A DNA stretch of 64,000 nucleotides, taken from positions 1,488,001 to 1,552,000 of the forward strand of contig NZ_CP018082.1 of NCBI RefSeq assembly GCF_001886715.1. Direction: 5' to 3'. The stretch is from Nocardia mangyaensis. GTDB taxonomy: Bacteria > Actinomycetota > Actinomycetes > Mycobacteriales > Mycobacteriaceae. The translations under genes and the position numbers were made by a program. Positions 18,948 through 28,443 of the stretch are shown here, piece by piece. Each line of letters opens with the position of its first letter. Within the stretch, counting starts at the first letter, position 1. Under the pieces are notes generated by a model, which worked only from the letters and a program-made list of their open reading frames with translations, did no database searches and had not been told where the DNA came from.

Positions 18948-19179
18948 GACGACTCCATCGATCGAGCGGTGGACCACCAGTACGCACCGAGCGTACTGGA
19001 TCACCGGGCGCACGGGACGCCGACGCCGCGCGGCCTGCCGTGCGGCCGTCTTCGCCGACGGGCCAGGACAACTCGCACGCGCCGGATACACCTCGCCGGG
19101 GCCGGAAACCATGGATTCGGCCCCGCGAATACGGCTGCGGTCCAGCGTGATCCGCGGTGCGGTTCAGGTGGTGGACGTG

Positions 19180-21312
19180 TCAGGTCGGGGTGGCCAAGGC
19201 GAAGGGCAGAACCGCGTCGGCGCCGCTGCGGCGCAGGGCGTGTGCGGCGATGGTGAGGGTCCAGCCGGTATCGGTACGCGCGTCCACGAGCAGGATCGGG
19301 CCCTCGACGGCAGTCAGGTCCGGGACCTCCCACGAGTCGAACAGCCCTGCCACCCGATGCGCGGAGTTCGCGGCCGACACCGGCGGACGGTCGGGCCTGG
19401 TGTGCAGGGTGCCCAGGTGATCGAGGCGACCGACCTGGGCGAGCCGTTGCGCCAAGCTCTCGGTGAGCCGCGGGTGGCTGGGTGACTCCATTGCCAGCAC
19501 CGAGCGCGGGCGCTGCACCCAGTCCCAATCACGCAGGACCGCGATACACGCGTCGAAGACGGCATCGGGCACGGGCGCGTCGGGACCGTCGAGCAGGGCG
19601 CGCAGCCGCTGACCCCAGCCGAGGTCGGTGAGCCTGCCGAGCACTCGACCCGTCTCGGCGCCCTCGGTGATCTTGCCGGACAGCGGAACCGCGAGCTTGG
19701 CCATGCCGCTGGGCCACTGTTTGCGCGGGGTCAGGTCGAGGCCGGGGCGGTCCAGGCGTGCTCGGGTGGCGGTGACAGCGGCTTCGTCGACGGTGGTGTC
19801 GGGGCTGACGCCGGTGCAGTTGTCGCAGCGCCCGCAGTCCGGTGTGGTGGCGTCGAGCGCGGCCAGACCGGGGTCGTCGAGTTGACGGCGCAGGAAGGTC
19901 ATCCGGCAGGTGCTCGTCGCCTGGTAGTCGACCATCGCCTGTTGTTCGGCGTCGCGCGCCGCGGCCAGCCGTTCGTAGCGCTCGGTGTCGTAGGTCCACG
20001 GCTGACCGGTGGACAGCCAGCCGCCGCGTACCCGGCGCACCGCGCCGTCCACGTCGAGCACCTTGAGCACCATCTCCAGCCGCGATCGGTTGAGCTCGAC
20101 CATCGGTTCCAGCGCCACCGTCGACAGCGGTCGGTCGGTGTCGAGTGCGGCGAGCACCGCTCGCACGATGTGTTCCCGCGGAAACGCCACCGAGGCGAAG
20201 TAGCTCCAGATCCGCGCGTCCTCGGGTCCGGGCAGCAACACCACCTCGGCCCGCTCGGTGCCACGACCCGCGCGACCGACCTGCTGGTAGTAGGCGATCG
20301 GCGAGGACGGGGCGCCGACGTGCACGACGAACCCCAGATCGGGTTTGTCGAAACCCATGCCGAGCGCCGAGGTCGCGATCAGCGCCTTGACCTCGTTGTT
20401 CAGCAGCGCGCCCTCGAGCATCTCGCGTTCGGCCGGGTCGGACTGCCCGGTGTAGGCGGCGACGGTGTGACCGTGGGAGTTCAGCACGTCGGCCAGGTCG
20501 TTGGCGGCGGCCACGGTGAGGCAGTAGATGATGCCCGAACCGGGCAGCCGATGGAGCTGCGCACCGAGCCAGGCCGTGCGCTGGACCGCGTCGTCGAACC
20601 GCACCACCGACAGGTGCAGCGACTCCCGGTCCAGGGTGCCGCGCAGCACAAGGGTGTCGGTGCCGATCTGGCCAGCCACATCGGTGACGACCCGGTCGTT
20701 GGCCGTCGCGGTGGTCGCCAGCACCGGCACGTCCGACCCGAGATCGGCGATCAGGGTGCGGATACGGCGGTAGTCGGGCCGGAAGTCGTGACCCCAGTCC
20801 GAGACGCAGTGCGCCTCGTCGATGACGACCAGCCCGGCGTCGGCGGCCAGCCGCGGCAGCACCTGATCACGGAAGTCGGGATTGTTCAACCGCTCCGGGC
20901 TCACCAGCAGCACGTCGACCGCCCCGTCGGCGACCCGCTGATGGATCTCGTCCCACTCGGTGACATTGCCGGAGTTGATCGTGGCCGCCACCACCCCGGC
21001 CCGCTCGGCCGCGGCCACCTGGTTGCGCATCAGCGCCAGCAGCGGCGACACGATCACCGTGGGCCCGCGCCCGGCACCGCGCAGCAGCTTGGCGGCGATG
21101 AAGTATACCGCCGACTTGCCCCAGCCGGTCCGCTGCACCACCAGCGCCCGCCTGCGCTGCACCACCAGGGCCTCGATCGCCGTCCACTGGTCCTCCCGCA
21201 GCCGCGCGTCCGGTCCGGCGAGCTCTCCGAGCAGCTCCTCGGCACGTTCGCGCAGGTCGGGAGCAGTCAGGTCGAGCACGTCGTTGCCTGCGGCTGAGGT
21301 CATGGTGGTCAT
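19180..21312 (-). CDS. recQ: RecQ-family DNA helicase with C-terminal phosphoribosyltransferase-like domain
   Basis: The 710-residue product is a 3'-5' superfamily 2 helicase for recombination repair. Motif I is TGWGKSA, motif II is IDEAHCVSDWGHDFRPDY, and motif VI is QQVGRAGRG. The RecQ zinc site is formed by STCRM and CGRCDNC. Beyond the usual RecQ core the last 60 residues contain ILLVDARTDTGWT, which matches the PRPP-binding motif of ComF-like phosphoribosyltransferases. The start is placed at the ATG at 21312 (MTTMTSAAG), since upstream sequence in the same frame is not protein-like. No strong ribosome-binding site precedes it. It is divergent from the small membrane protein at 21465. 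Confidence 0.9.
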   Translation of the reverse strand: MTTMTSAAGNDVLDLTAPDLRERAEELLGELAGPDARLREDQWTAIEALVVQRRRALVVQRTGWGKSAVYFIAAKLLRGAGRGPTVIVSPLLALMRNQVAAAERAGVVAATINSGNVTEWDEIHQRVADGAVDVLLVSPERLNNPDFRDQVLPRLAADAGLVVIDEAHCVSDWGHDFRPDYRRIRTLIADLGSDVPVLATTATANDRVVTDVAGQIGTDTLVLRGTLDRESLHLSVVRFDDAVQRTAWLGAQLHRLPGSGIIYCLTVAAANDLADVLNSHGHTVAAYTGQSDPAEREMLEGALLNNEVKALIATSALGMGFDKPDLGFVVHVGAPSSPIAYYQQVGRAGRGTERAEVVLLPGPEDARIWSYFASVAFPREHIVRAVLAALDTDRPLSTVALEPMVELNRSRLEMVLKVLDVDGAVRRVRGGWLSTGQPWTYDTERYERLAAARDAEQQAMVDYQATSTCRMTFLRRQLDDPGLAALDATTPDCGRCDNCTGVSPDTTVDEAAVTATRARLDRPGLDLTPRKQWPSGMAKLAVPLSGKITEGAETGRVLGRLTDLGWGQRLRALLDGPDAPVPDAVFDACIAVLRDWDWVQRPRSVLAMESPSHPRLTESLAQRLAQVGRLDHLGTLHTRPDRPPVSAANSAHRVAGLFDSWEVPDLTAVEGPILLVDARTDTGWTLTIAAHALRRSGADAVLPFALATPT

Positions 21313-21464
21313 GGTGCCAGCGCCCACCGACAGGTCCGATGGGCAGTACAGAACCCCGTCGCGGCCGCGCGCACAACGATCAGGGATTCGGGCGGCGAAA
21401 ACCCGCGTGGGCGAGGACAATAGGGGAGATGCCGGATGTCCGGGCGGGGAGCAGGAGACCAGCG

Positions 21465-21947
21465 ATGGCGAACAGGTTCGATTCACCGGCGGGCTGGACA
21501 CCGCCGGGTTCGCAGTTCCAGTCCAGTTCCACGGCATCGCGCACGCTGATCGGCGCCTTCCTCGCCCTGGTGGTGACGCCGATCGGGATGGCGCTGGCCG
21601 CGCACGGCGCGCTGGACACCAGTCGCTGGGTGATCCTGGGTGACGCCGCCGACCGATTCGGGTCCAGCCTGCAGATCATCGGTGGCGCGCTGCTGCTCCT
21701 GCTGGTCAGCGCGCTGGCCGGGTACACCCCGGTCGCGACGATCCTGGCCGGCTTGGTGTGGGGCGTGCTGCCCGGCCTGATCTACTTCGTGTCACCGGAA
21801 AGCATCTGGCGCTTGGTGGGGGATCTGCCGCTGATGACCGACGAGCTGCACGTGGCGCTCAACGCGTGGATCACCAGCGGCTTCACCTTCGTCGCCGGAC
21901 TGCTGCTCGTCGGCGCGGGCGTGGCGGGCACCCTGCGCCGACGGTGA
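21465..21947 (+). CDS. Small four-segment membrane protein, unknown function
   Basis: The 160-residue product has a hydrophilic N-terminus of about 25 residues and then four hydrophobic segments: LIGAFLALVVTPIGMALAA, LQIIGGALLLLLVSALAGY, ATILAGLVWGVLPGLIYFV and the C-terminal FTFVAGLLLVGAGVAG, ending in a basic RRR. The ATG at 21465 has GCAGGAG about seven bases upstream. I do not recognise a characterised family. It is transcribed away from recQ and toward rtcB, whose stop codon lies two bases after this gene ends. Confidence 0.75.
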   Translation: MANRFDSPAGWTPPGSQFQSSSTASRTLIGAFLALVVTPIGMALAAHGALDTSRWVILGDAADRFGSSLQIIGGALLLLLVSALAGYTPVATILAGLVWGVLPGLIYFVSPESIWRLVGDLPLMTDELHVALNAWITSGFTFVAGLLLVGAGVAGTLRRR

Positions 21948-21948
21948 G

Positions 21949-23160
21949 TCAGCCCTTCACACACAGCACCTGACGCAGCGTCGCGACCACATCGACCAGA
22001 TCGGACTGCGCCGCGATCACCTCGTCGATGTCCTTGTACGCGGCCGGGATCTCGTCGACCACACCCGCGTCCTTGCGCGACTCCACGCCCTCGGTCTGGG
22101 CGACCAGATCCGCGACGGTGTACTGCTTCTTGGCCGCGGTCCGGCTCAGCCGCCGACCCGCGCCGTGCGAGGCCGACTGGAACGAAGCCGGATTTCCCTT
22201 GCCCCGCACCACATACGACCGGGTACCCATCGACCCCGGGATCAGCGCGAGATCGCCGTCGCCGGCCCGCACCGCGCCCTTGCGGGTCACCAGCATCGGC
22301 ACGCCGTCGATGATCTCCTCGGCCACATAGTTGTGGTGGCACGAGATCGGCTCGTCGAAGCGCACCTCGCGCTCGGCGAACTCCTCGCGCACCGCCCGGC
22401 ACACCAGCGCCAGCATCACCGCCCGGTTGCGCGCGGCGTACTCCTGCGCCCAGGTGAGATCACGCCGGTAGGCCGCCATCTCCGGTGTCCCGGAAAGGAA
22501 CACGGCCAGATCGCGATCGGGCAGCGACTGGTTGTGTGGCAGCGCCCGCGCCACCGCCATGTGCCGCTCGGCCAGCTCCTTGCCGATGTTGCGGGATCCG
22601 GAGTGCAGCAGGATCCAGACGGCGTCGTCCTGGTCGAGGCAGACCTCGATGAAATGGTTGCCGCCGCCGAGCGAGCCGATCTGCTTGTGCGCCCTGGACT
22701 CGAGCGACGACACCCCGGGGTGCAGGTCGGCGAATGTGCGCCAGAACCGCTCCCAGCCCTTGGTCCGCGCCGACTGCCCGTGCGAACCGGCGTGCAGCGC
22801 CGTGACATTCACGGCGTCGCGGTGCGCGTTGAACCCGACCGGCACGGCCCGCTCGATCCGCGACCGCAGCGATCGCAGGTCATCGGGCAGATCGGCGGCC
22901 GTCAGCCCCGTCTTGACGCTCTCCATCCCGCAGCCGATGTCCACCCCGACCGCAGCCGGAGCGACGGCAGCCCGCATGGCGATGACCGAGCCCACCGTCG
23001 CGCCTTTGCCCAGGTGCACATCGGGCATCACGCGCAGTCCGTGCACCCATTCCAGCTCCGCGATATTGCGGAGCTGACGCAGCGCGGACTGCTCGATCTC
23101 GTGCTCGTTGGCCCACATGAGCGTCTGCGCCCTGGTACCGCGCAGCTCGACGGGAAACAT
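21949..23160 (-). CDS. rtcB: RNA-splicing ligase RtcB
   Basis: RtcB joins 2',3'-cyclic-phosphate or 3'-phosphate RNA ends to 5'-OH ends using GTP and Mn2+. The 403-residue product has the metal-binding Asp/Cys of GVDIGCGM (D74, C77), SLGGGNHFIEV, LLHSGSRNIG and the histidine that is guanylylated in SHGAGRR (H332). I chose the ATG at 23160 because AGGAAAGGA lies about ten bases upstream. Archease and RtcA are not adjacent. The likely role is RNA repair, for example after toxin or stress cleavage of tRNA, as known for RtcB in other bacteria. Confidence 0.94.
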   Translation of the reverse strand: MFPVELRGTRAQTLMWANEHEIEQSALRQLRNIAELEWVHGLRVMPDVHLGKGATVGSVIAMRAAVAPAAVGVDIGCGMESVKTGLTAADLPDDLRSLRSRIERAVPVGFNAHRDAVNVTALHAGSHGQSARTKGWERFWRTFADLHPGVSSLESRAHKQIGSLGGGNHFIEVCLDQDDAVWILLHSGSRNIGKELAERHMAVARALPHNQSLPDRDLAVFLSGTPEMAAYRRDLTWAQEYAARNRAVMLALVCRAVREEFAEREVRFDEPISCHHNYVAEEIIDGVPMLVTRKGAVRAGDGDLALIPGSMGTRSYVVRGKGNPASFQSASHGAGRRLSRTAAKKQYTVADLVAQTEGVESRKDAGVVDEIPAAYKDIDEVIAAQSDLVDVVATLRQVLCVKG

Positions 23161-23324
23161 GGTTCGGTCCTTTCCTGGATGAAGCACCAACGGTAAGGAC
23201 TCGCGACGGGCAACGCACCTCGATATCGGCGGGTGGCTGCCGAGGTGTGCTGCGGGAAGCGGGTACCTGACCAGGTTCCGAACCCGGCTGCGTCGGAGGA
23301 GCTTCTGGGTGTTGTCGAGTGGAT

Positions 23325-24200
23325 TCAGTCCGTGGGCAGCCGTGCCGCGATCTGGGTGTGGTCGGGGATCGACGAACTGGCGCCCAGGATGGTCGTCGCC
23401 ACAGCGCCGGCGGTATTCGCCCAGTTCACTGCGAAGGCAGGGCCTCGGGTCCAGGTCGCGACGAGCGCCCCGGTGAACGCGTCGCCCGCTCCGGTCGTGT
23501 CGACCACTTCGACAGCGAGAGCCGAGACGGGCAACTCGGTCTCGTCGGCGCCGTAGTAGGCCGCCCCGTCACCGCCGAGTGTGCGCACCACATGCGCGAG
23601 GTGTGCCAATTCGGTCGAATACTGCTCGTACTCCAGGGAATTCACGATCGCGAGATCGACGGCGGCCCACAGTTCGGCGGGCAACGGCTGGACCGGCGAC
23701 GGATTCAGCGCGACGATGGTGCCCGATGCGCGGGCGTGCCGGGCGGCGGCGGTCACCGTCTCGATCGGGATCTCCAACTGGCACAGCAGGAGGTCGGCCT
23801 CGGCGATCGCGGCGAGTTCCTCGGCCGTCAGGTCGCGCACGTGTCCGTTCGCCCCCGGCACCACGATGATGCTGTTCTCACCGGTCGCGTCGACGACGAT
23901 CGTGGCCACGCCACTCGGCCCGTCGAACACCCGCAACAGTGTGGTGTCGACACCGGCGTCGGCCAGGGTGGACCGCAGGGTGGCTCCGAAGGCGTCGTCG
24001 CCGATCGCGCCGAGGAACCGCACCCGCGCACCCGACCGTGCCGCGGCGATCGCCTGATTGGCGCCCTTGCCGCCGGACACGGTCGCGAAGCCGGACCCGA
24101 GCACCGTCTCACCCGGCGTCGGTCTGATCTCGGTGGTGGTGACCAGATCCATGTTGACGCTGCCGAGCACCACGACGGTCGGCACACCGGATCGGTCCAT
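23325..24200 (-). CDS. rbsK: Ribokinase (PfkB family)
   Basis: The 291-residue product is a sugar kinase of the PfkB family that phosphorylates ribose at O5. The N-terminal PfkB signature is present as GSVNMDLV and [14 protein letters not shown]. The C-terminal signature [13 protein letters not shown] supplies the catalytic Asp and the anion hole. The asparagine-rich substrate strand ([11 protein letters not shown]) fits ribokinase. The gene is alone on the minus strand. The 205 bases to proA hold two DnaA-box-like motifs and promoters in both directions. M. tuberculosis also has rbsK near proB. Confidence 0.9.
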   Translation of the reverse strand: MDRSGVPTVVVLGSVNMDLVTTTEIRPTPGETVLGSGFATVSGGKGANQAIAAARSGARVRFLGAIGDDAFGATLRSTLADAGVDTTLLRVFDGPSGVATIVVDATGENSIIVVPGANGHVRDLTAEELAAIAEADLLLCQLEIPIETVTAAARHARASGTIVALNPSPVQPLPAELWAAVDLAIVNSLEYEQYSTELAHLAHVVRTLGGDGAAYYGADETELPVSALAVEVVDTTGAGDAFTGALVATWTRGPAFAVNWANTAGAVATTILGASSSIPDHTQIAARLPTD

Positions 24201-24281
24201 GGCCCCGAATCTAGCGGTCGCGGTGTCGTCGGAATCGGTTTCGCGACGACAGCCCGGCCGAGGCGACGCGGCCCGCCGCCA

Positions 24282-24327
24282 CCTGTGGACAACTCGGCCA
24301 GTGGCGCAAACCCTGTGGACAACTCGG
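24282..24327 (-). promoter_or_regulatory. Two DnaA-box-like motifs between rbsK and proA
   Basis: The 16-mer CCTGTGGACAACTCGG occurs twice, at 24282-24297 and 24312-24327, with a 30-bp period. Each contains TGTGGACAA, the reverse complement of the high-G+C DnaA box TTGTCCACA. The same 16-mer in the opposite orientation occurs at 35900-35915 upstream of comEA. The sites could bind DnaA as a transcription regulator or as a titration site; this is inferred. Confidence 0.5.
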
Positions 24328-24392
24328 TCCCGCCGCCGGTCGGGGCCGCTTTACGGCGTCCGGGTGGCGTCGAACCGGACAGCCGGACTGCG

Positions 24393-24408
24393 TACGCTGA
24401 TACCCATG
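24393..24408 (+). promoter_or_regulatory. Candidate leaderless promoter of proA
   Basis: TACGCT at 24393-24398 fits TANNNT and ends seven bases before the proA ATG at 24406. No Shine-Dalgarno sequence is present. It lies 66 bases downstream of the second DnaA-box-like motif. Confidence 0.45.
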
Positions 24409-25671
24409 ACGGTAGAAGTGACCCCCGAGCTCGACATCCGCGCCGCGGTGCACGACGCCGCCCGCAGGGCTCGCGTCGCGTCCCGAGTGCTGGCTCAGCT
24501 GACCACGGCGCAGAAGAACGAGGCCCTGCACGCGGCGGCCGACGCCCTGCTCGCCGCCGCCGATCGCGTCCTCGCGGCCAATGCCGCCGACATCGCGACC
24601 GCGCAGACCGCCGGCACCGAGGAGAATCTGCTCGACCGGCTGCGCCTGACCAAGGCCCGTATCGATGGCATCGCCTCGGGCCTGCGCCAGGTCGCCGGCC
24701 TGCCCGATCCGGTCGGCGTGGTCGTCCGCGGTTCCACGCTGCCCAACGGCCTCGAGATCCGCCAGACGCGGGTGCCGCTGGGCGTGGTCGGCATGGTCTA
24801 CGAGGCCCGCCCCAATGTCACCGTCGACGCGTTCGGTCTCGCGCTCAAGTCCGGCAACGCGGCCCTGCTGCGCGGCTCGTCCTCGGCGGCGAGTTCCAAC
24901 GCCGCCCTTGTCGAGGTGCTGCGCGAAGCCCTTGTCGCCCAGGACATCCCGGCCGACGCGGTGCAACTGCTGCCCAGTCACGACCGTGCCAGCGTCACCC
25001 ACCTGATCCAGGCCCGCGGCCTGGTCGATGTGGTGATCCCGCGCGGCGGTGCCGGCCTGATCAACGCCGTCGTGCGCGACGCGCAGGTGCCCACCATCGA
25101 GACCGGCACCGGCAACTGCCACGTCTACGTGCACGCCGCCGCCGATCTGGACATGGCCGAGGCCATCGTGCTCAACGCCAAGACCCGCCGTCCCAGCGTC
25201 TGCAACGCCGCCGAGACCGTGCTCATCGACGCCGCCGTCGCCGAGACCGCGTTGCCACGGCTGAGCAAGGCGCTCGCGGACGCGGGTGTCACCATCCATG
25301 GCGACCTGCCCGGTCAGGTGCCCGCCACCGACGCCGACTGGGGTGAGGAGTACCTCACCATGGACATCGCGCTCAAGGTCGTCGACGGCATCGACGCCGC
25401 CGTCGAGCACATCAACACCTGGGGCACCGGCCACACCGAGGCCATCGTGACCGCCGATCTGGCCGCGGCCCGCGCCTTCACCAGCCGGGTCGACGCCGCC
25501 GCGGTCATGGTCAACGCGTCCACCGCGTTCACCGACGGCGAGCAGTTCGGCTTCGGTGCCGAGATCGGCATCTCCACCCAGAAGCTGCACGCCCGCGGCC
25601 CGATGGCACTGCCCGAACTCACCTCCACCAAGTGGATCGTGTGGGGCGACGGCCAGACTCGGCCGGTGTAG
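24406..25671 (+). CDS. proA: Gamma-glutamyl phosphate reductase
   Basis: ProA reduces gamma-glutamyl phosphate to the semialdehyde with NADPH, the second step of proline synthesis after ProB. The 421-residue product has the aldehyde-dehydrogenase fold. Its catalytic cysteine is C266 in [15 protein letters not shown], preceded by the NADP site [10 protein letters not shown], and TGHTEAIVT is also conserved. The ATG at 24406 begins the family sequence after a -10-like hexamer. The next gene starts two bases after its stop, so proA and the MoxR/VWA genes are probably co-transcribed, as in mycobacteria (Rv2427c-Rv2425c). Confidence 0.96.
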   Translation: MTVEVTPELDIRAAVHDAARRARVASRVLAQLTTAQKNEALHAAADALLAAADRVLAANAADIATAQTAGTEENLLDRLRLTKARIDGIASGLRQVAGLPDPVGVVVRGSTLPNGLEIRQTRVPLGVVGMVYEARPNVTVDAFGLALKSGNAALLRGSSSAASSNAALVEVLREALVAQDIPADAVQLLPSHDRASVTHLIQARGLVDVVIPRGGAGLINAVVRDAQVPTIETGTGNCHVYVHAAADLDMAEAIVLNAKTRRPSVCNAAETVLIDAAVAETALPRLSKALADAGVTIHGDLPGQVPATDADWGEEYLTMDIALKVVDGIDAAVEHINTWGTGHTEAIVTADLAAARAFTSRVDAAAVMVNASTAFTDGEQFGFGAEIGISTQKLHARGPMALPELTSTKWIVWGDGQTRPV

Positions 25672-25673
25672 TC

Positions 25674-26546
25674 GTGACCCTGGTACAGGAACCGATCTTC
25701 AGCACCGTCGACGAGGTCATCGAGCGGCTCGCCGCCACCGGCTACCTCGCCGACAAGGCCACCGCCACCTCCGTCTTCCTTGCCGACCGACTGGGCAAAC
25801 CGCTGCTCATCGAGGGTCCGGCGGGTGTCGGCAAGACCGAGCTGTCGCGGGCGGTGGCCCAGGTCGCCGGGGCCGAACTGGTCCGGCTGCAGTGCTACGA
25901 GGGCGTCGACGAGGCTCGCGCGCTCTACGAGTGGAACCACGCCAAGCAGATCCTGCGGATCCAGGCGTCGAGCGAGAACGACTGGGCCGAAACCAAAGCC
26001 GATGTCTTCACCGAGGAGTTCCTGCTCTCGCGGCCGTTGCTCACCGCCATCCGCCGCACCGAGCCGACGGTCCTGCTGATCGACGAGACCGACAAGGCCG
26101 ATGTCGAGATCGAAGGGCTGCTGCTCGAGGTGCTCAGCGATTTCGCGGTGACCGTGCCGGAGTTGGGCACCATCACCGCCACGCGCAAACCGTTCGTCGT
26201 GCTCACCTCCAACGCCACCCGCGAGTTGTCCGAAGCGCTCAAGCGGCGCTGCCTGTACCTGCATCTGGACTTCCCCGACGAAGAGCTCGAGCGGCGCATC
26301 CTGGCCAGCCGGGTGCCCGAGCTGTCCGAGGCAGTGGCCGAGCAGCTGGTGCGCATCGTGCACGTGCTGCGCGGGATGCAGCTCAAGAAGCTGCCCTCGG
26401 TGGCCGAATCGATCGACTGGGGCAACACGCTGCTCGCCCTGGGTGCCGAGGACCTCGACGACGCGACCGTGCGCGCCACCCTCGGGGTGGTGCTCAAGCA
26501 CCGCAGTGATCACCAGCGCGCGCTGGCCGAGCTGAAACTGGCCTGA
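25674..26546 (+). CDS. MoxR-family AAA+ ATPase
   Basis: The 290-residue product is an AAA+ ATPase of the MoxR type, chaperone-like proteins that work with VWA-domain partners in protein activation or metal insertion. Walker A is GPAGVGKT (residues 48-55), Walker B is VLLIDETD (133-140), sensor 1 is VLTSNATRELSEALKRRC and the arginine finger region follows. The GTG start lies two bases after the proA stop. The VWA gene starts three bases after its stop, so the pair is a clear functional unit (Rv2426c/Rv2425c in M. tuberculosis). The client is not known. Confidence 0.92.
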   Translation: MTLVQEPIFSTVDEVIERLAATGYLADKATATSVFLADRLGKPLLIEGPAGVGKTELSRAVAQVAGAELVRLQCYEGVDEARALYEWNHAKQILRIQASSENDWAETKADVFTEEFLLSRPLLTAIRRTEPTVLLIDETDKADVEIEGLLLEVLSDFAVTVPELGTITATRKPFVVLTSNATRELSEALKRRCLYLHLDFPDEELERRILASRVPELSEAVAEQLVRIVHVLRGMQLKKLPSVAESIDWGNTLLALGAEDLDDATVRATLGVVLKHRSDHQRALAELKLA

Positions 26547-26548
26547 GC

Positions 26549-27940
26549 ATGACCGCGCCCGCGCCGCACGGACTCGGTGGCCACGTCGCCGGGTTCGTCG
26601 CGGCGTTGCGGGCCCGTGGCGTGCCGGTGGGGCCGTCGGAAACCGTCGACGCGGGCCGGGTACTCACCGTCCTCGATCTGCTCGACCGGGAGGCCGTGCG
26701 TGAGGGGCTGGCCTGTGCGCTGCTACGCCGTCCCACCCATCGCGCCACCTTCGACGGCCTGTTCGATCTGTGGTTCCCGGTCGCGGTGGGTGAGCGCGGC
26801 GCCGACGGACCCGATCTGCCCCGTACTCCCGAGGGGCAGATCGATCTGCCCGCCCTGCGCGAACAGCTCGCCGAACTCCTGGCCGGCCACGACAGCGACA
26901 CACAGATCCAGCTGCTGGCCGGGCAGGTGGTCGAGCAACTCGGGCAGTACCAGTCCGCGCGCGGCCCCTCCTTCTCGGCGTATCAGGCGCTCAAGGATCT
27001 CGCGCCACAGAGCTTGCTGGCCCGCGTGCTGGCGGGGCTGGCCCTGCCACCGGATGCGAGCGAGCGCGACACCGAGGTCGCCCGCCGTGTCGCCAGGGAA
27101 CGAATCGCGGGATTCCGGGCGAGCGTGGAGGCCGAGACCAACCGTCGCGTCGCCGAACAGATCGGGCGCGAGCGCGTGGCGACCTACGGTGTCGCCCGCC
27201 AGGCAGAGGACGCCGACTTCCTGCGCGCCTCCGAGCGCGAACTCACCGAGCTGCGGCGCGGCACTCAGCGCCTGGCCCGCATCCTCGCCTCCCGATTGGC
27301 GGTGCGGCGTAAGCGTTCCCGCCGCGGCGAGATCGATCTGCGCAAGACCCTGCGCGCCTCGATGTCGACCGGCGGCGTGCCGATCGACCTGGTGAATCGC
27401 AAGCCGCGCCCCGGCCGGCCCGAACTGGTGCTGCTGTGCGACATCTCGGGCTCGGTGGCCGGATTCAGCAATTTCACCCTGCTGCTGGTGAGTGCGCTGC
27501 GCGAGCAGTTCTCCCGGGTCAGGATCTTCGCCTTCGTCGACCGCACCGACGAGGTCACCGGCTTCTTCGACCCGCACGCCGGGCTCGACGACGTGCTCAC
27601 CAGGATCTTCACCGAATCGCGGATCATCGACGCCGACGGCCACTCCGACTACGGCCAAGCACTGACCAGCTTCGCCGATCATTTCGGCGAGGCCGTCACC
27701 AGCAGCAGTTCCCTGCTGATCCTCGGCGACGGCCGCACCAACTATCGCAATCCGCGGCTGGAGACCCTGCGCGAGCTGGTCGGCACCGCGCGGCACGCGC
27801 ACTGGCTCAACCCAGAGCCGAAAAACCTGTGGGGGACCGGTGATTCGGCCGCCCGCGATTACGGCGAGGTGATCGAGATGCACGAATGCCGCTCGGCCCG
27901 CCAGCTGACCGAGGTCGTCTCCCGGCTGTTGCCCGTGTGA
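26549..27940 (+). CDS. CoxE-like VWA domain protein
   Basis: The 463-residue product has an N-terminal helical region of about 290 residues and a C-terminal von Willebrand A domain. The metal-ion-dependent adhesion site starts D298-I-S-G-S302, followed by the FAFVDRTDEV strand and SDYGQALTSF. This architecture is that of CoxE/YeiM-type partners of MoxR ATPases. The upstream MoxR gene is three bases away. No molybdenum hydroxylase genes are in the window, so a link to CO dehydrogenase maturation is not supported. The role is general protein remodelling by inference. Confidence 0.9.
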   Translation: MTAPAPHGLGGHVAGFVAALRARGVPVGPSETVDAGRVLTVLDLLDREAVREGLACALLRRPTHRATFDGLFDLWFPVAVGERGADGPDLPRTPEGQIDLPALREQLAELLAGHDSDTQIQLLAGQVVEQLGQYQSARGPSFSAYQALKDLAPQSLLARVLAGLALPPDASERDTEVARRVARERIAGFRASVEAETNRRVAEQIGRERVATYGVARQAEDADFLRASERELTELRRGTQRLARILASRLAVRRKRSRRGEIDLRKTLRASMSTGGVPIDLVNRKPRPGRPELVLLCDISGSVAGFSNFTLLLVSALREQFSRVRIFAFVDRTDEVTGFFDPHAGLDDVLTRIFTESRIIDADGHSDYGQALTSFADHFGEAVTSSSSLLILGDGRTNYRNPRLETLRELVGTARHAHWLNPEPKNLWGTGDSAARDYGEVIEMHECRSARQLTEVVSRLLPV

Positions 27941-27951
27941 AGGAGTTGGTG

Positions 27952-28293
27952 ATGAGTGTGGACCCGCTGCCCTACTGCCTGGCCAAACCCGGTGCCTGGC
28001 AGGACGAACCGTGGGAGGGCGACATTGTCGCCAAGGTCGGCGACAAGATCTTCGCCTTCCTCGGCGACGGCACCGCGATCGGCCTCAAATGTGGTCGTGA
28101 CCGCGCCGAAGCCGATGAACTCGTCCTCATTCATCCCGGCGACGTCAGCGCCTCCGCCTACATCGGCCGCTACGGCTGGAACAGCATTCGCCTCGACGGC
28201 GCCGTACCGCCCGACGAAATACGCGAACTGATCGACGCCTCCTACGACGCGGTCGTCGCCAAACTGCCGAAGTCCCGGCGCCCGAAGTCCTGA
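27952..28293 (+). CDS. MmcQ/YjbR-family protein
   Basis: The 113-residue product matches the MmcQ/YjbR family, small proteins with a CyaY-like fold and proposed DNA binding. The signature parts are YCLAKPGAWQDEPW at the start, IGLKCGRDRAEADELV in the middle and YIGRYGWNSIRLDG before the terminal helix. AAGGAG eight bases upstream supports the ATG at 27952. The gene follows the VWA gene by 11 bases and may be part of the same transcript. Its cellular role is unknown. Confidence 0.85.
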   Translation: MSVDPLPYCLAKPGAWQDEPWEGDIVAKVGDKIFAFLGDGTAIGLKCGRDRAEADELVLIHPGDVSASAYIGRYGWNSIRLDGAVPPDEIRELIDASYDAVVAKLPKSRRPKS

Positions 28294-28443
28294 GGACCAT
28301 CAGCGGACGTTAAGCGAGTCACAGGGTCACCCGACCAAGATCACCGCCATGCTGGCAGGGGCGTCGCGCGGCGACGAGTGGGACGACCGCGGTGTTCGCG
28401 ATGACGAGATGGTGGTGCGCCCGCACCGGACGACGATCGCACG

